Shown one piece after another: positions 33,357 through 42,040 of a stretch of DNA of 64,000 nt. The DNA is taken from positions 346,450 to 410,449 of the forward strand of contig NZ_VVIP01000059.1 of the NCBI RefSeq assembly GCF_009650435.1. The letters run 5' to 3'. A model generated the notes under the pieces. That model made no database searches. It was given only the letters and a program-made list of their open reading frames with translations, and was not told the origin of the DNA. Within the stretch, counting starts at the first letter, position 1; each line of letters starts with the position of its first letter. The DNA is from Foetidibacter luteolus. Its GTDB lineage: Bacteria; Bacteroidota; Bacteroidia; Chitinophagales; Chitinophagaceae. Made by a program: the position numbers and the translations under genes.

Positions 33357-33364
33357 TACATTTG
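33357..33364 (+). promoter_or_regulatory. -7 promoter element of the ABC permease gene
   Basis: TACATTTG, ending four bases before the ATG at 33369, so the transcript is probably leaderless. Confidence 0.6.
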
Positions 33365-33368
33365 AAAC

Positions 33369-34622
33369 ATGCTGAAACTGCTAAGCATATTATGGAACAG
33401 TTTTAAAATGGCTATGCAGGAGCTAAGGGTAAATAAGCTCCGCACGTTCCTTTCGCTTTTTGGTATTACCATAGGCATATTTTGCATTATCAGCGTGCTG
33501 GCTACCGTAAACAGCCTTGAATACAAACTTCAGAATGATATATCAGCTTTAGGCACCAATACCATATACATAGATAAATGGGAGTACGATGGCGGACCCG
33601 ATTATCCATGGTGGCGTTTTGTAAAGCGCCCACAGCCAAAATTTGAAGAAGTAAAATTTATTAAAGAAAAAAGTACACTGGCGGAGGCTGTATGTTATTT
33701 CAACTCGTCCGGCATAAGCTTGCAGCACGAAAATGATATATTGAATGGTGTAGCCGTGTATGGTATAACAGAAGAGTTTAACCGCATTCAGACCATCAAC
33801 ATAGCTTATGGCCGGTACCTGAACGAAACAGAGTTCCTGCGTGGTAACCCCGTAGGTGTATTGGGTTATACCAACGCGGAAGACCTGTTTGGCAAGCCTG
33901 AACGTGCCATTGGCAAAACGGTAACTTTTAATGGTAAAATTGTAACCGTTGTAGGTGTTATTGAAAAGCAGGGCCAGAGTTTTGTTGGCGGTTTTGATTA
34001 TGACCGCAGCCTGATAACCACTTACCGTTATTTTGCCAGTATTTACGATATGAAGAGCCGCAACTTCGACCCCTTTATTATGGTAAAGGGCAAAGCCGGC
34101 ATTCCCACCACAGCCCTTATGGATGAGTTGCGCGGTATAATGCGGCAAACAAGAAAGCTAAGCCCTAAAACCGAAGATGATTTTGCCCTTAACGATGTAA
34201 ACCTGTTCAGCCAGCAGGTAAGTTCATTTTTTGTATCAGTAAATATCGGCGGCGCCATCATTGCAGCTTTAAGTCTTATAGTTGGCTTGTTTGGAGTGGC
34301 CAACATCATGTTTGTAACCGTACGGGAGCGTACAAGCCAGATTGGCCTTAAAAAAGCCATAGGCGCAAAAAAGCGTACCATCCTTACAGAGTTTTTGCTG
34401 GAGAGTGCCTTCCTTTGTATCGTAGGCGGGCTGATAGGTTTAATGTTTGTTTATTTGCTGGCCTTTATTTTAAGCAGCGTGATGCCGTTCCCTATTGTCA
34501 TATCCATCAACATTATTATTTTGGCTTTGGCGCTTTGCATAGGGCTGGGTGTGTTAGCCGGTATTATCCCCGCATTTATTGCCGCACGTATGAACCCCGT
34601 TGTAGCCATCCGTACTAAGTAG
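33369..34622 (+). CDS. ABC transporter permease, MacB/FtsX type
   Basis: A 417-residue permease. A first transmembrane helix (FLSLFGITIGIFCIISVLATV) follows an amphipathic start, then a MacB-type periplasmic domain of about 220 residues and an FtsX domain with three helices (IGGAIIAALSLIVGLFGVANI, LCIVGGLIGLMFVYLLAFIL, IIILALALCIGLGVLAGIIP). The LRVNKLRTFLSLFGI and VRERTSQIGLKKAIGAKKRTI motifs are typical. No ATPase or membrane-fusion gene is next to it, so its partner must be elsewhere. Substrate unknown. Perfect -7 element directly upstream. Confidence 0.93.
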   Translation: MLKLLSILWNSFKMAMQELRVNKLRTFLSLFGITIGIFCIISVLATVNSLEYKLQNDISALGTNTIYIDKWEYDGGPDYPWWRFVKRPQPKFEEVKFIKEKSTLAEAVCYFNSSGISLQHENDILNGVAVYGITEEFNRIQTINIAYGRYLNETEFLRGNPVGVLGYTNAEDLFGKPERAIGKTVTFNGKIVTVVGVIEKQGQSFVGGFDYDRSLITTYRYFASIYDMKSRNFDPFIMVKGKAGIPTTALMDELRGIMRQTRKLSPKTEDDFALNDVNLFSQQVSSFFVSVNIGGAIIAALSLIVGLFGVANIMFVTVRERTSQIGLKKAIGAKKRTILTEFLLESAFLCIVGGLIGLMFVYLLAFILSSVMPFPIVISINIIILALALCIGLGVLAGIIPAFIAARMNPVVAIRTK

Positions 34623-34962
34623 TGTTTTACATCATACATCTCGCAATCTATCCTCTTGCACATTTAAGTACTTCGTAAAAACTTCGTACATCCCACATCT
34701 AACATCTTACATAGAAAAGTACTTCGTACTTCACTGTTCGTACTTGCGGGGGCGCCTGCCCAAGCTGCGCAAGGGCACCGGGCTTTCCGCTCATACTCCG
34801 GCACAGGGCCCTGCCACAATGGCTTCACCGGGGTAACCGCTTCAATCCCTGGCGCGGTAGTGATACAGCCTGTCAGCCTGCAAAAAAGCTTCTGTGTAAG
34901 CCGGTAAAAATTAATGTGGCAAAAGCATCTTTAACCACATTTCCGCCGACCTTTGACCATCT
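34623..34962. other. Intergenic gap with simple repeat and R2
   Basis: About 340 bases: ACATCTAACATC-type and TACTTCGTACTTC-type simple repeats (34635-34745) joined to an R2 copy (34747-34857). No gene seen. Confidence 0.65.
34747..34857 (+). repeat. R2 interspersed repeat
   Basis: GGGGGCGCCTGCCCAAGC, TGCGCAAGGGCACCGGGC, TTTCCGCTCATACTCCGGCA, CTTCACCGGGGTAACCGCTT, CAATCCCTGGCGCGG. It is preceded by GTACTTCGTACTTCAC and TTCGTACTTGC, as is the copy at 53862. Confidence 0.85.
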
Positions 34963-35631
34963 ATGCGGGTAGTTATAACAGCGGCAACGGTTGGCGAATG
35001 GATGCCATCTTTCCTGGCAGTAAACACTTTGTACACCAGCGACAGTACAAGGTTTAAATTATCTTTTCACCAGTCTGGCGTGGGTATGCTGGCCAGCAGC
35101 GTGGCTATTACCAGGCTGGTAATAGAGGAAAAGCCAGATTTGGTTGTGCAGGCAGGCATCGCGGGTTGTTTTAACAGCAAATACCCTTTAGGCAAAGTGT
35201 TCGCTGTAAGCGACGAAACCATTGGCGATATGGGCGTGGAAGAGGAGGGCAGGTGGAAAGATATTTTTGAGATGAAGCTTGAAAAATCAAGCTATCCGCC
35301 TTATGAAAGAAGGAAGCTGCCTAACAGCCACCTTGGTAAATACAACCTGCTTAAGTTGCCGGCAGTACCGGCCATAACTGTCAACCAGGTAACTACCGGC
35401 AAAGAACGCATTAGCCAGCTAACCCGCAAGTACAACCCTACGCTTGAAAGTATGGAAGGTGCCGCCTTGCACTATGTATGCAGGGAGTTGAATGTTCCAT
35501 TTCTCCAGTTAAGGGCCGTGAGCAATTATGTTGGTGAAAGAAATAAAGAAAACTGGGAAATAAAAAAAGCCATTGACAACCTGAACGAGGTATTGCTGAA
35601 ATATATTGATAAGCTGTATAAGCTAAAATAA
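34963..35631 (+). CDS. mqnB: Futalosine hydrolase
   Basis: A 222-residue nucleosidase of the purine-nucleoside-phosphorylase fold that cleaves futalosine in the futalosine route to menaquinone. Signatures: VVITAATVGEW at the start, DLVVQAGIAGCF, GDMGVEEEGRW, VNQVTTGKERI, ESMEGAALHYVC (substrate-binding Glu) and RAVSNYVGERNKENWEI, the last being the hydrolase hallmark. mqnD lies two genes on, on the same strand. A 5'-methylthioadenosine nucleosidase is the main alternative, but the GER-N-ENW ending argues against it. Confidence 0.92.
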   Translation: MRVVITAATVGEWMPSFLAVNTLYTSDSTRFKLSFHQSGVGMLASSVAITRLVIEEKPDLVVQAGIAGCFNSKYPLGKVFAVSDETIGDMGVEEEGRWKDIFEMKLEKSSYPPYERRKLPNSHLGKYNLLKLPAVPAITVNQVTTGKERISQLTRKYNPTLESMEGAALHYVCRELNVPFLQLRAVSNYVGERNKENWEIKKAIDNLNEVLLKYIDKLYKLK

Positions 35632-35667
35632 CAGAACCTGTTAGTTTAACGCTAAATTTTATCAAAG

Positions 35668-36108
35668 ATGAATAGTGGTTTAGAAGCCCGGCACAACGTT
35701 AAGCAGGCTGTTCCATTTTTTATGGTGGTTAGTATGGATAGGTCCCTTGACTTTTATGTTGAAAAGTTAGGGTTCACATTAAAGCATCAATGGCAACCGA
35801 ACGGAAAAATTGAATGGTGTTGTTTGCAGCTTGGCAATGCATCCATTATGCTGCAGGAGTACAGGCAACCGCCTGCTGAAAGGTTAGGAAAAGGTGTAAG
35901 TGTCTGTTTTATATGTGAAGATGCATTGGCAATCTATAACCAAATTGTTGTAAACCAACTCCCCGTATCTGAACCATTTGTTGGTAATAACATGTGGGTG
36001 GTTGAATTGAAAGATCCTGACGGCTATCATATACTCTTTGAAAGTCCCACTGCTGTACCCGAAGAAACAATGTACTCAGATTGGGTAAAGACAAACAGGG
36101 CCAATTGA
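35668..36108 (+). CDS. VOC (glyoxalase/bleomycin-resistance) family protein
   Basis: A 146-residue vicinal-oxygen-chelate fold protein, one module of two beta-alpha-beta-beta-beta units. VPFFMVVSMDRSLDFYVEKLGF opens the first unit, IMLQEY gives its metal-ligand strand, and MWVVELKDPDGYHILFESP ends the second with a likely metal Glu. Members include glyoxalases, dioxygenases and antibiotic-binding proteins, and the substrate is not decided here. It lies 36 bases after mqnB, probably cotranscribed, though no tie to menaquinone synthesis is known. Confidence 0.88.
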   Translation: MNSGLEARHNVKQAVPFFMVVSMDRSLDFYVEKLGFTLKHQWQPNGKIEWCCLQLGNASIMLQEYRQPPAERLGKGVSVCFICEDALAIYNQIVVNQLPVSEPFVGNNMWVVELKDPDGYHILFESPTAVPEETMYSDWVKTNRAN

Positions 36109-36123
36109 ATCACGTTGCCCTTA

Positions 36124-36262
36124 TGTTTCCGGTGCCAGGGTTTCCGGAAGCATCATCTACCCGGGGCTGAAAAGACGCCATAAAAACCGAACGATGAAGT
36201 GCTTGCGACGCAATCCCGAAGTTTCGGGACTATGAAATACCTCAGCCGGTACCATAGAAATC
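36124..36262 (+). repeat. R1 interspersed repeat, GCGACGC type, long
   Basis: Starts with TGCCAGGGTTTCCGGAAGC, then CCCGGGGCTGAAAAGACGCC, AACGATGAAGTGCTTGCGAC (core), and CCCGAAGTTTCGGG hairpin, ACTATGAAATACCTCAGCC. It has the same long layout as the copy at 1911 with an added 14-base hairpin insert. Confidence 0.75.
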
Positions 36263-36390
36263 ATCGCAGCATTCATTAAGCCAGAATAAAATAACAGATA
36301 CCACAGGTGATACCTATAAATGATGCTGGCAAGGCCAAACAAATAACGAAATTTGCCGCTGACAGTAAAGCAAAACGAACGGATTAGCAC

Positions 36391-37248
36391 ATGAAATATA
36401 CACTTGGTTTTTCCCCCTGTCCTAACGACACTTTTATTTTTGATGCCCTGGTTAACGGCAAAATCGATATGCAAGGGTTGGATTTTGAAGTAGTGCTGGA
36501 AGATGTACAAACCCTTAACAACTGGGCGCTTCAGGGCCGGCTTGATTTTTCCAAGATAAGTTATGGTGTGTTGCCGCTTGTGGTACAACAGTACGTTTTA
36601 CTTAACAGTGGCGGCGCCCTTGGGCAAGGTGTAGGCCCACTGCTTATTACAAACGATAATACCTTAACTGAAGCTACTATTCAGGATGCAGTTGTAGCCA
36701 TACCTGGTAAAAATACCACGGCCCACCTGTTGTTTTCACTGGCTTTTCCAGAAATGCACAACAAGCAGTTTAAAGTGTTTCATGAAATTGAAGATTGGTT
36801 GCTGCAAACGCCTGCCAATGAAAAAAGGGCGGGTGTTATTATACATGAAAACAGGTTTACTTATGCCGCCAGGGGGCTGCATAAAATAATAGACCTTGGC
36901 GAATACTGGCAACAGCAAACCGGCTCCCCCATACCATTGGGCGGTATAGTGGCTAAAAGAAATATAGACAGCGCAACTGTTGCTAAAGTAGATGGCCTGA
37001 TTAAAAAGAGCCTGCAACATGCCTATGAACATCACTATCAGCAACTGGCGGATTATGTAAAGCTCCATGCCCAGGAAATGAGCCCCGGTGTTATGCGCCA
37101 ACATATTAATCTGTATGTCAATGATTATTCAGCCGGCTTAGGCAACGATGGTAAAAAAGCGGTATTAACACTAATGGATGTTTATGCCCGGCAACACCCG
37201 GGTTACCAGTTTACTCCACAGCATATCTTTCTTTCTGCCGAGGGATAA
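36391..37248 (+). CDS. mqnD: 1,4-dihydroxy-6-naphthoate synthase
   Basis: A 285-residue MqnD, which turns cyclic de-hypoxanthinyl futalosine into 1,4-dihydroxy-6-naphthoate. It has a periplasmic-binding-protein-like fold without a signal peptide. Family blocks: LGFSPCPNDTFIFDALVNGKID at the start, SKISYGVLPLV, GGALGQGVGPLL, AVAIPGKNTTAHLLF-like VVAIPGKNTTAHLL, and INLYVNDYSAGLGNDG near the end. It lies 282 bases after the VOC gene with an R1 copy between. With mqnB and the prenyltransferase at 44927 it marks the futalosine pathway. Confidence 0.96.
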   Translation: MKYTLGFSPCPNDTFIFDALVNGKIDMQGLDFEVVLEDVQTLNNWALQGRLDFSKISYGVLPLVVQQYVLLNSGGALGQGVGPLLITNDNTLTEATIQDAVVAIPGKNTTAHLLFSLAFPEMHNKQFKVFHEIEDWLLQTPANEKRAGVIIHENRFTYAARGLHKIIDLGEYWQQQTGSPIPLGGIVAKRNIDSATVAKVDGLIKKSLQHAYEHHYQQLADYVKLHAQEMSPGVMRQHINLYVNDYSAGLGNDGKKAVLTLMDVYARQHPGYQFTPQHIFLSAEG

Positions 37249-37319
37249 TTTTTAAATGGCATTAACCTTTCCTCCTGTTGTCAACATGCGTTACATTAGT
37301 AAGGTTAAAATACTCATAC

Positions 37320-38081
37320 ATGCCATTGCAAACCATCGGAGATGTTATCGCAGAACTTAATACTGTTATAGATTATTGTGTGCAGCACCGCCACAGGGCG
37401 GGGTTCTTTGCTGCACTGTACAAACGTATGACGGTGGCTGTAAGCGACGGCATTACAGCAGGAGTATTTGAGGATGGTAAACGTATGGAGCAACTGGACA
37501 TCTGCTTTGCCCAAAGATACCTGGATGCCTGGCGTTTTTACGGTTTAAAGCAGCCTTGCACGGCTTCCTGGCAGTTTACTTTCGATGGCTGTTTTCACCA
37601 GCCCAATACGGTGCTGCAGCATTTGTTGCTGGGCATTAATACGCACATTAACCTCGACCTGGCTATAGCCGCGGCACAGGTGGCGCCAGGCAGCGCCATA
37701 GATGCGCTGGAAGAAGATTTCAACCGCATTAATAATGTTATTGCAACCCTGGTGGATGATGTGCAGGAATCACTATCAAAAGTGTGGTTCCCCATGCGCT
37801 TTATTGCAAAAATTGCTAACCGGCGGCACGAGCCGGTATTGAACTTTAGTATTGAAACGGCCCGCAAAGTGTCGTGGGCCAATGCCGTTGTGCTGGCTCA
37901 CCAGGATGATAATGGCCGCCGGGAACAGGTAAACCTTATGGACAATACGGTAAAGCAAATAGGGCAGCGCATACAACAGCCGGGGCGTTGGGCGGGTTTC
38001 CTGCTATGGCTGGTACGCAAAACAGAATATGATGATGTTGCCAGGACGATAAAGTTGATAGATACAACGGTTGTTCCTTAA
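37320..38081 (+). CDS. DUF5995 family protein
   Basis: A 253-residue mostly helical cytoplasmic protein matching the DUF5995 type. The ATG giving MPLQTIGDVIAEL is chosen; an upstream frame from 37278 adds 14 unlike residues. Recognisable stretches: GFFAALYKRMTVAVSDGI, ICFAQRYLDAW, SWQFTFDGCFHQPNTVLQHLL, GINTHINLDLAIAAAQV, and FNRINNVIATLVDDVQ. The clustered His, Asp and Asn residues (LGINTHINLD) could bind metal, as in some helical lipid hydrolases, but this is only a guess. Single gene after mqnD. Confidence 0.8.
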   Translation: MPLQTIGDVIAELNTVIDYCVQHRHRAGFFAALYKRMTVAVSDGITAGVFEDGKRMEQLDICFAQRYLDAWRFYGLKQPCTASWQFTFDGCFHQPNTVLQHLLLGINTHINLDLAIAAAQVAPGSAIDALEEDFNRINNVIATLVDDVQESLSKVWFPMRFIAKIANRRHEPVLNFSIETARKVSWANAVVLAHQDDNGRREQVNLMDNTVKQIGQRIQQPGRWAGFLLWLVRKTEYDDVARTIKLIDTTVVP

Positions 38082-38098
38082 GTAGCAGCCATAAAAAA

Positions 38099-38190
38099 AA
38101 TGAATTTTTTTTTGGGACCAACTACGTTACTACTATGAGGCTTCGTTGTGTCACTCACTTGTACGGCTGGTAATTCTATTCGGCAATTTG
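38099..38190 (-). repeat. R1 interspersed repeat, GTGACAC type
   Basis: On the minus strand GTACAAGTGAGTGACACAAC (38164-38145), GAAGCCTCATAGTAGTAACG, then TTGGTCCCAAAAAAAAA. Confidence 0.85.
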
Positions 38191-38243
38191 CAACCAGGCC
38201 GCACTTTTAATAAGGGCCTGATGTGCCGGAGAGTATCATTAAA

Positions 38244-38831
38244 CTACTGCGCTGCCCCTGCTGCCTTTTCGTCAAAATTATTCGGCCAGTCTTTAGCCAG
38301 TTTGCCGGCTTTTTCTATAACGGAATCTTTCAGGCTTTCTTTGTAAGCAATCATTTTTAAGGCAACGGTATCATCGGCTGTAGCAATAATTTGTACTGCC
38401 AGCAGGCCCGCGTTTTTTGCGGCGTTCAAAGCCACGGTGGCAACAGGCACGCCATTGGGCATTTGCAGAATGGACAATACAGAATCCCATCCGTCAATAC
38501 TGTTGGATGATTTTACCGGCACACCTATCACCGGCAACGGCGTTATGGATGCAACCATGCCTGGCAGGTGAGCGGCGCCGCCAGCCCCAGCTATGATAGC
38601 TTTTAAGCCACGGTCATGCGCATGCTTGGCGTATTCAACCATACGCAGCGGGGTACGGTGCGCTGATACGACAGTTAGCTCAAAAGCAATATCAAAGTCT
38701 TTTAAAACCTCCGCGGCCTGTTGCATCACGGGTAAATCACTGTCACTACCCATAATGATGCCCACAAGAGGTGTTTTAGAGATTACTTCCTGCTTTGGCG
38801 TATTGCTGCTGTGTTGCTGTTCCATTTCCAT
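38244..38831 (-). CDS. purE: N5-carboxyaminoimidazole ribonucleotide mutase
   Basis: A 195-residue class I PurE, catalysing the mutase step of purine synthesis (N5-CAIR to CAIR). Active-site blocks: IIMGSDSDLPVM, VVSAHRTPLRM (catalytic His), AIIAGAGGAAHLPGMVAS and GVPVKSSNSIDGWDSLLS-like SSNSIDGWDSVLSILQMP. The first 20 residues (MEMEQQHSSNTPKQEVISK) are an extra tail; ATG at 38825 is an alternative start. Single gene, no purK next to it. Cytoplasmic octamer in the family. Confidence 0.96.
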   Translation of the reverse strand: MEMEQQHSSNTPKQEVISKTPLVGIIMGSDSDLPVMQQAAEVLKDFDIAFELTVVSAHRTPLRMVEYAKHAHDRGLKAIIAGAGGAAHLPGMVASITPLPVIGVPVKSSNSIDGWDSVLSILQMPNGVPVATVALNAAKNAGLLAVQIIATADDTVALKMIAYKESLKDSVIEKAGKLAKDWPNNFDEKAAGAAQ

Positions 38832-38951
38832 GATGTCCGTTTTTAACTGTTGCTGTTATTTTGAGACGGTAAAATTATAGGTAAGTTTTGATACCTGCCG
38901 CCGCTGTATTTAGAAGATATCACTCATCGTTTAACACGTATCATTCAAAGC

Positions 38952-38959
38952 TATCTTTG
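38952..38959 (+). promoter_or_regulatory. -7 promoter element of the rRNA methyltransferase gene
   Basis: TATCTTTG, perfect consensus, 16 bases before the TTG start at 38976. Confidence 0.6.
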
Positions 38960-38975
38960 CCCAAAATAATTACCA

Positions 38976-40343
38976 TTGCAGTTACCGGAACAGTTATTGA
39001 AATCGTTAGAAACAGTAAAAGGGTTTAACCGTGAAGCTTTTGAGGCTGTTCATACTTCCGGCGGGCAGGTAACTTCAATAAGGATTAATCCGGCCAAATG
39101 GCCCGGTCAGCAACCGGTTGCCGCCCATTCGCCGTTCAGCAATGCTTCTCCCGTTCCCTGGTGCCCGCATGGCTTTTATCTGCCGGCACGGCCTTCCTTT
39201 ACGTTAGACCCCTGGTTACACGCCGGTATGTATTACGTGCAGGAGGCAAGCAGCATGTTTTTATGGCAGGTACTGCAACAGCTTTGCGGCGGGCAAACGG
39301 CAGGGCTAAAGGTGCTGGATCTTTGCGCAGCACCGGGCGGCAAAACCAGCTTGCTGGCATCTTATTTTCACGATTCACTGGTGGTAGCCAATGAGGTTAT
39401 CAAACCCCGGGCCGCCATACTTGCGGAGAACATTACTAAATGGGGTACCGGTAATGTAGTGGTTACCAGCAACGACCCAAAGGATTTTCAACGGCTGCCC
39501 GGTTACTTTGATGTGCTGGTGGTTGATGCTCCCTGTAGCGGCAGTGGGTTATTCAGGAGAGATGCGGATGCTATTGAAGAGTGGAGTGAACAGAACGTAC
39601 AGTTGTGCAGCGAACGCCAGCAACGGATACTGGCCGATGCCATGGATTGCCTAAAAGAAGACGGCATTCTTATTTATTCTACCTGCTCTTATTCGGTACA
39701 GGAAGATGAGGAAATACTGGATTGGTTAAGTTCCGCCTATCCGCTTTCTGCGCTGCGGTGTAACCTGGATGCTGCATGGAACATCATAGAAACGCATACC
39801 GGCAAAGGTGCTTATGGCTACCGGTTTTATCCAGACAAGGTAAAAGGCGAAGGCTTTTTTGTTGCCGCTTTCAGAAAGGCAGGTGGGCAGGCTTTCAGCC
39901 AGCGCAAACCGGTACTTTCGCCCGTGAGCAAAACAGAAGAAGCTATTGCCACAGAATGGGTAATACCCGGTGATTTGTTTTTCTTCAAACAGAGTGAAAA
40001 TATCCTGGCTATATCCCGGGTGTTTCAGCAGGATATTGCTTTGCTGCAGAAAAACCTTTACCTGCGTAAGGCCGGTGTGGCTATTGGCGCGGTAAAAGGA
40101 AAAGACCTGGTACCGCATCATGAACTGTCGGTAAGCCTGTTGCCCGCAGGCCATCTTAACCACGTTGATCTTGAACTTGATGAGGCGGTTTCCTACCTGA
40201 AGAAAAAGGGGTTTTTAATACCGCCTGGTAAAAAGGGCTGGTGCCTGGTTAAATACAAAGGCGCAGGGCTTGGTTGGCTAAAAGCCTTGCCCAACAGGTT
40301 CAACAATTATTATCCTGTAGAATGGAGGATACTAAAGGAGTAA
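38976..40343 (+). CDS. RsmF/RsmB-like rRNA cytosine-C5 methyltransferase
   Basis: A 455-residue NOL1/NOP2/sun family SAM-dependent m5C methyltransferase. The catalytic domain shows VLDLCAAPGGKTSLLA (SAM site), VDAPCSGSGLFRRD (motif IV Cys) and YSTCSYSVQEDEEIL (motif VI nucleophile Cys). An N-terminal helical domain precedes it, and a C-terminal RsmF-type extension of about 150 residues (PUA-like) follows, ending with GWLKALPNRFNNYYP. That tail favours RsmF over RsmB. The start is a TTG, since no ATG lies between the promoter and MQLPEQL. Single gene. Confidence 0.93.
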   Translation: MQLPEQLLKSLETVKGFNREAFEAVHTSGGQVTSIRINPAKWPGQQPVAAHSPFSNASPVPWCPHGFYLPARPSFTLDPWLHAGMYYVQEASSMFLWQVLQQLCGGQTAGLKVLDLCAAPGGKTSLLASYFHDSLVVANEVIKPRAAILAENITKWGTGNVVVTSNDPKDFQRLPGYFDVLVVDAPCSGSGLFRRDADAIEEWSEQNVQLCSERQQRILADAMDCLKEDGILIYSTCSYSVQEDEEILDWLSSAYPLSALRCNLDAAWNIIETHTGKGAYGYRFYPDKVKGEGFFVAAFRKAGGQAFSQRKPVLSPVSKTEEAIATEWVIPGDLFFFKQSENILAISRVFQQDIALLQKNLYLRKAGVAIGAVKGKDLVPHHELSVSLLPAGHLNHVDLELDEAVSYLKKKGFLIPPGKKGWCLVKYKGAGLGWLKALPNRFNNYYPVEWRILKE

Positions 40344-40427
40344 TAGTGCCGTTAGTGCTGGCTTTCTTAACAACTATCTCGTGCTAACAATTGTTATCTT
40401 CGCCGCTCAATTAATTATTCCTGCTAT

Positions 40428-41615
40428 ATGACAGATAGAACTGTTTACGTTGTTTCCGCCGTGCGTACGCCTATTGGCAGTTTTGGCGGCTCCCTGAAAG
40501 ATTTTTCCGCCACGCAACTTGGGGCGGTGGCCATAAAAGCGGCTGTTGAAAAGGCTGGATTACAGCCAGGCCAGGTTGAGGAAGTATTAATGGGCTGTGT
40601 TATACAGGCCAACCTTGGCCAGGCCCCGGCCAGGCAGGCTGCAAAATTCGCCGGGCTGCCAGACAGCGTGGTTGCCACCACAGTAAACAAGGTTTGCGCC
40701 AGCGGTATGAAAGCCATAGCGCAGGGGGCACAGAGTATTTTACTGGGTGATGCGGATATAGTAGTTGCAGGTGGTATGGAAAGCATGAGCAATGTGCCTT
40801 ATTACTCCCCCAACATGCGCTGGGGTAACAAATATGGTAACGTTAACCTGGTTGACGGGCTTGCCAAAGATGGCCTTACAGATGTATATCACAACTATGC
40901 CATGGGCAATGCCGCGGAACTGTGCGCTAAAGAATGCAATATCAGCCGCGACGAGCAGGACGCTTTCGCTATTGAAAGTTATAAACGGAGCCAGCAGGCC
41001 TGGGAAGCCGGCAAATTTGCTGATGAAATAATACCTGTTGCCATACCGCAACGCAAGGGTGAGCCATTGTTGTTCGCTAAGGATGAAGAGCCTTACAATG
41101 TGAAGTTTGACAAGATACCTGAACTAAAACCGGCCTTTATAAAAGATGGCACCGTTACCGCTGCCAATGCCAGTACCATGAATGACGGCGCTGCCGCTGT
41201 GGTGCTGATGAGTGCGGCCAAGGCTAAAGAGTTGAACATTAAGCCGCTGGCTGTTATAAAGAGTTATGCAGATGCTGAACAGGCCCCTGAATGGTTTACT
41301 ACCACACCATCGCTGGCGCTACCGAAAGCCGTAGCCAAAGCAGGGTTAAAAATGGCCAACCTTGATTATGTGGAACTGAACGAAGCTTTTTCCGTGGTGG
41401 GTATTGCCAACATTCAAAAGATGGGGCTTGACGCGGCAAAGGTGAATGTGCATGGTGGCGCTGTATCGTTAGGGCACCCGTTGGGTTGCAGCGGTGCAAG
41501 GATTATTGTAACCCTGATAAATGTGCTGAAACAGAACGGCGGTAAGATTGGCGGCGCCGGTATTTGCAACGGCGGGGGAGGCGCCAGCGCAATGGTGATA
41601 GAGATACCGTCTTGA
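40428..41615 (+). CDS. Acetyl-CoA C-acetyltransferase (thiolase)
   Basis: A 395-residue type II thiolase condensing two acetyl-CoA or cleaving acetoacetyl-CoA. The nucleophile Cys90 lies in VNKVCASGMKA, the His in NEAFSVVG and GHPLGCSGAR, and the second Cys in GGAGICNGGGGASAMV. The start VVSAVRTPIGSFGG is standard. Cytoplasmic tetramer by family. No beta-oxidation genes are adjacent, so it may serve acetoacetyl-CoA or isoprenoid metabolism. A near-consensus TATCTTCG lies upstream and a strong terminator after. Confidence 0.95.
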   Translation: MTDRTVYVVSAVRTPIGSFGGSLKDFSATQLGAVAIKAAVEKAGLQPGQVEEVLMGCVIQANLGQAPARQAAKFAGLPDSVVATTVNKVCASGMKAIAQGAQSILLGDADIVVAGGMESMSNVPYYSPNMRWGNKYGNVNLVDGLAKDGLTDVYHNYAMGNAAELCAKECNISRDEQDAFAIESYKRSQQAWEAGKFADEIIPVAIPQRKGEPLLFAKDEEPYNVKFDKIPELKPAFIKDGTVTAANASTMNDGAAAVVLMSAAKAKELNIKPLAVIKSYADAEQAPEWFTTTPSLALPKAVAKAGLKMANLDYVELNEAFSVVGIANIQKMGLDAAKVNVHGGAVSLGHPLGCSGARIIVTLINVLKQNGGKIGGAGICNGGGGASAMVIEIPS

Positions 41616-41666
41616 CCACGATTTTATGCTGATGTGACTGATTGCCCTGATACGATGCTGGTAATA

Positions 41667-41699
41667 AAAAAGTCCTGCAAAACACTTACAGGACTTTTT
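41667..41699 (+). terminator. Terminator of the thiolase gene
   Basis: AAAAAGTCCTG (41667-41677) pairs perfectly with CAGGACTTTTT (41689-41699). It is symmetrical, so it could act in both directions. Confidence 0.88.
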
Positions 41700-41821
41700 A
41701 GTTATGTATAGGTATGCTCATTCAGGATTCACTGCCGTTTCCTTTAGAAAATCAATGGCTGACATCACCAGGAAAAATTAGCAACTTATTATTCGCCATT
41801 GACAATTGACCATTCACCACC

Positions 41822-41918
41822 CTATCCGGGCTGCAAGCTGAATAACGAACAAAGCGCACAAGAGTGCGACGCAACGGAAGCCTCATACCTGTTCCTTCTG
41901 CCGGGGCCATAAAAAAAT
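41822..41918 (+). repeat. R1 interspersed repeat, GCGACGC type
   Basis: GCACAAGAGTGCGACGCAAC, GGAAGCCTCATACCTGTTCC, TTCTGCCGGGGCCATAAAAA. Clear copy. Confidence 0.85.
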
Positions 41919-42014
41919 GCCAACAAACACAGCCAGTGATAAGTAAATAACAGTTACAAAATTTAAACCGACTTCGCCAGCTTAGGCTGATAGCGCCGAA
42001 GTGACGGTAATCCG

Positions 42015-42040
42015 TTATTCACCACTCACCACTCACTACT
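42015..42040. repeat. Simple-sequence block at the guaB stop
   Basis: ATTCACCACTCACCACTCAC followed by TACT. The guaB stop (TAG on the minus strand, 42038-42036) lies inside this block. Confidence 0.7.

Larger units (their letters stand above)
41616..42035. other. Intergenic gap with terminator, simple repeats and R1
   Basis: About 420 bases between convergent thiolase and guaB: a terminator, a TTGACAATTGACCATTCACC simple block (41800), an R1 copy (41822-41918) and an ATTCACCACTCACCACTCAC block running up to the guaB stop. No gene seen. Confidence 0.7.
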
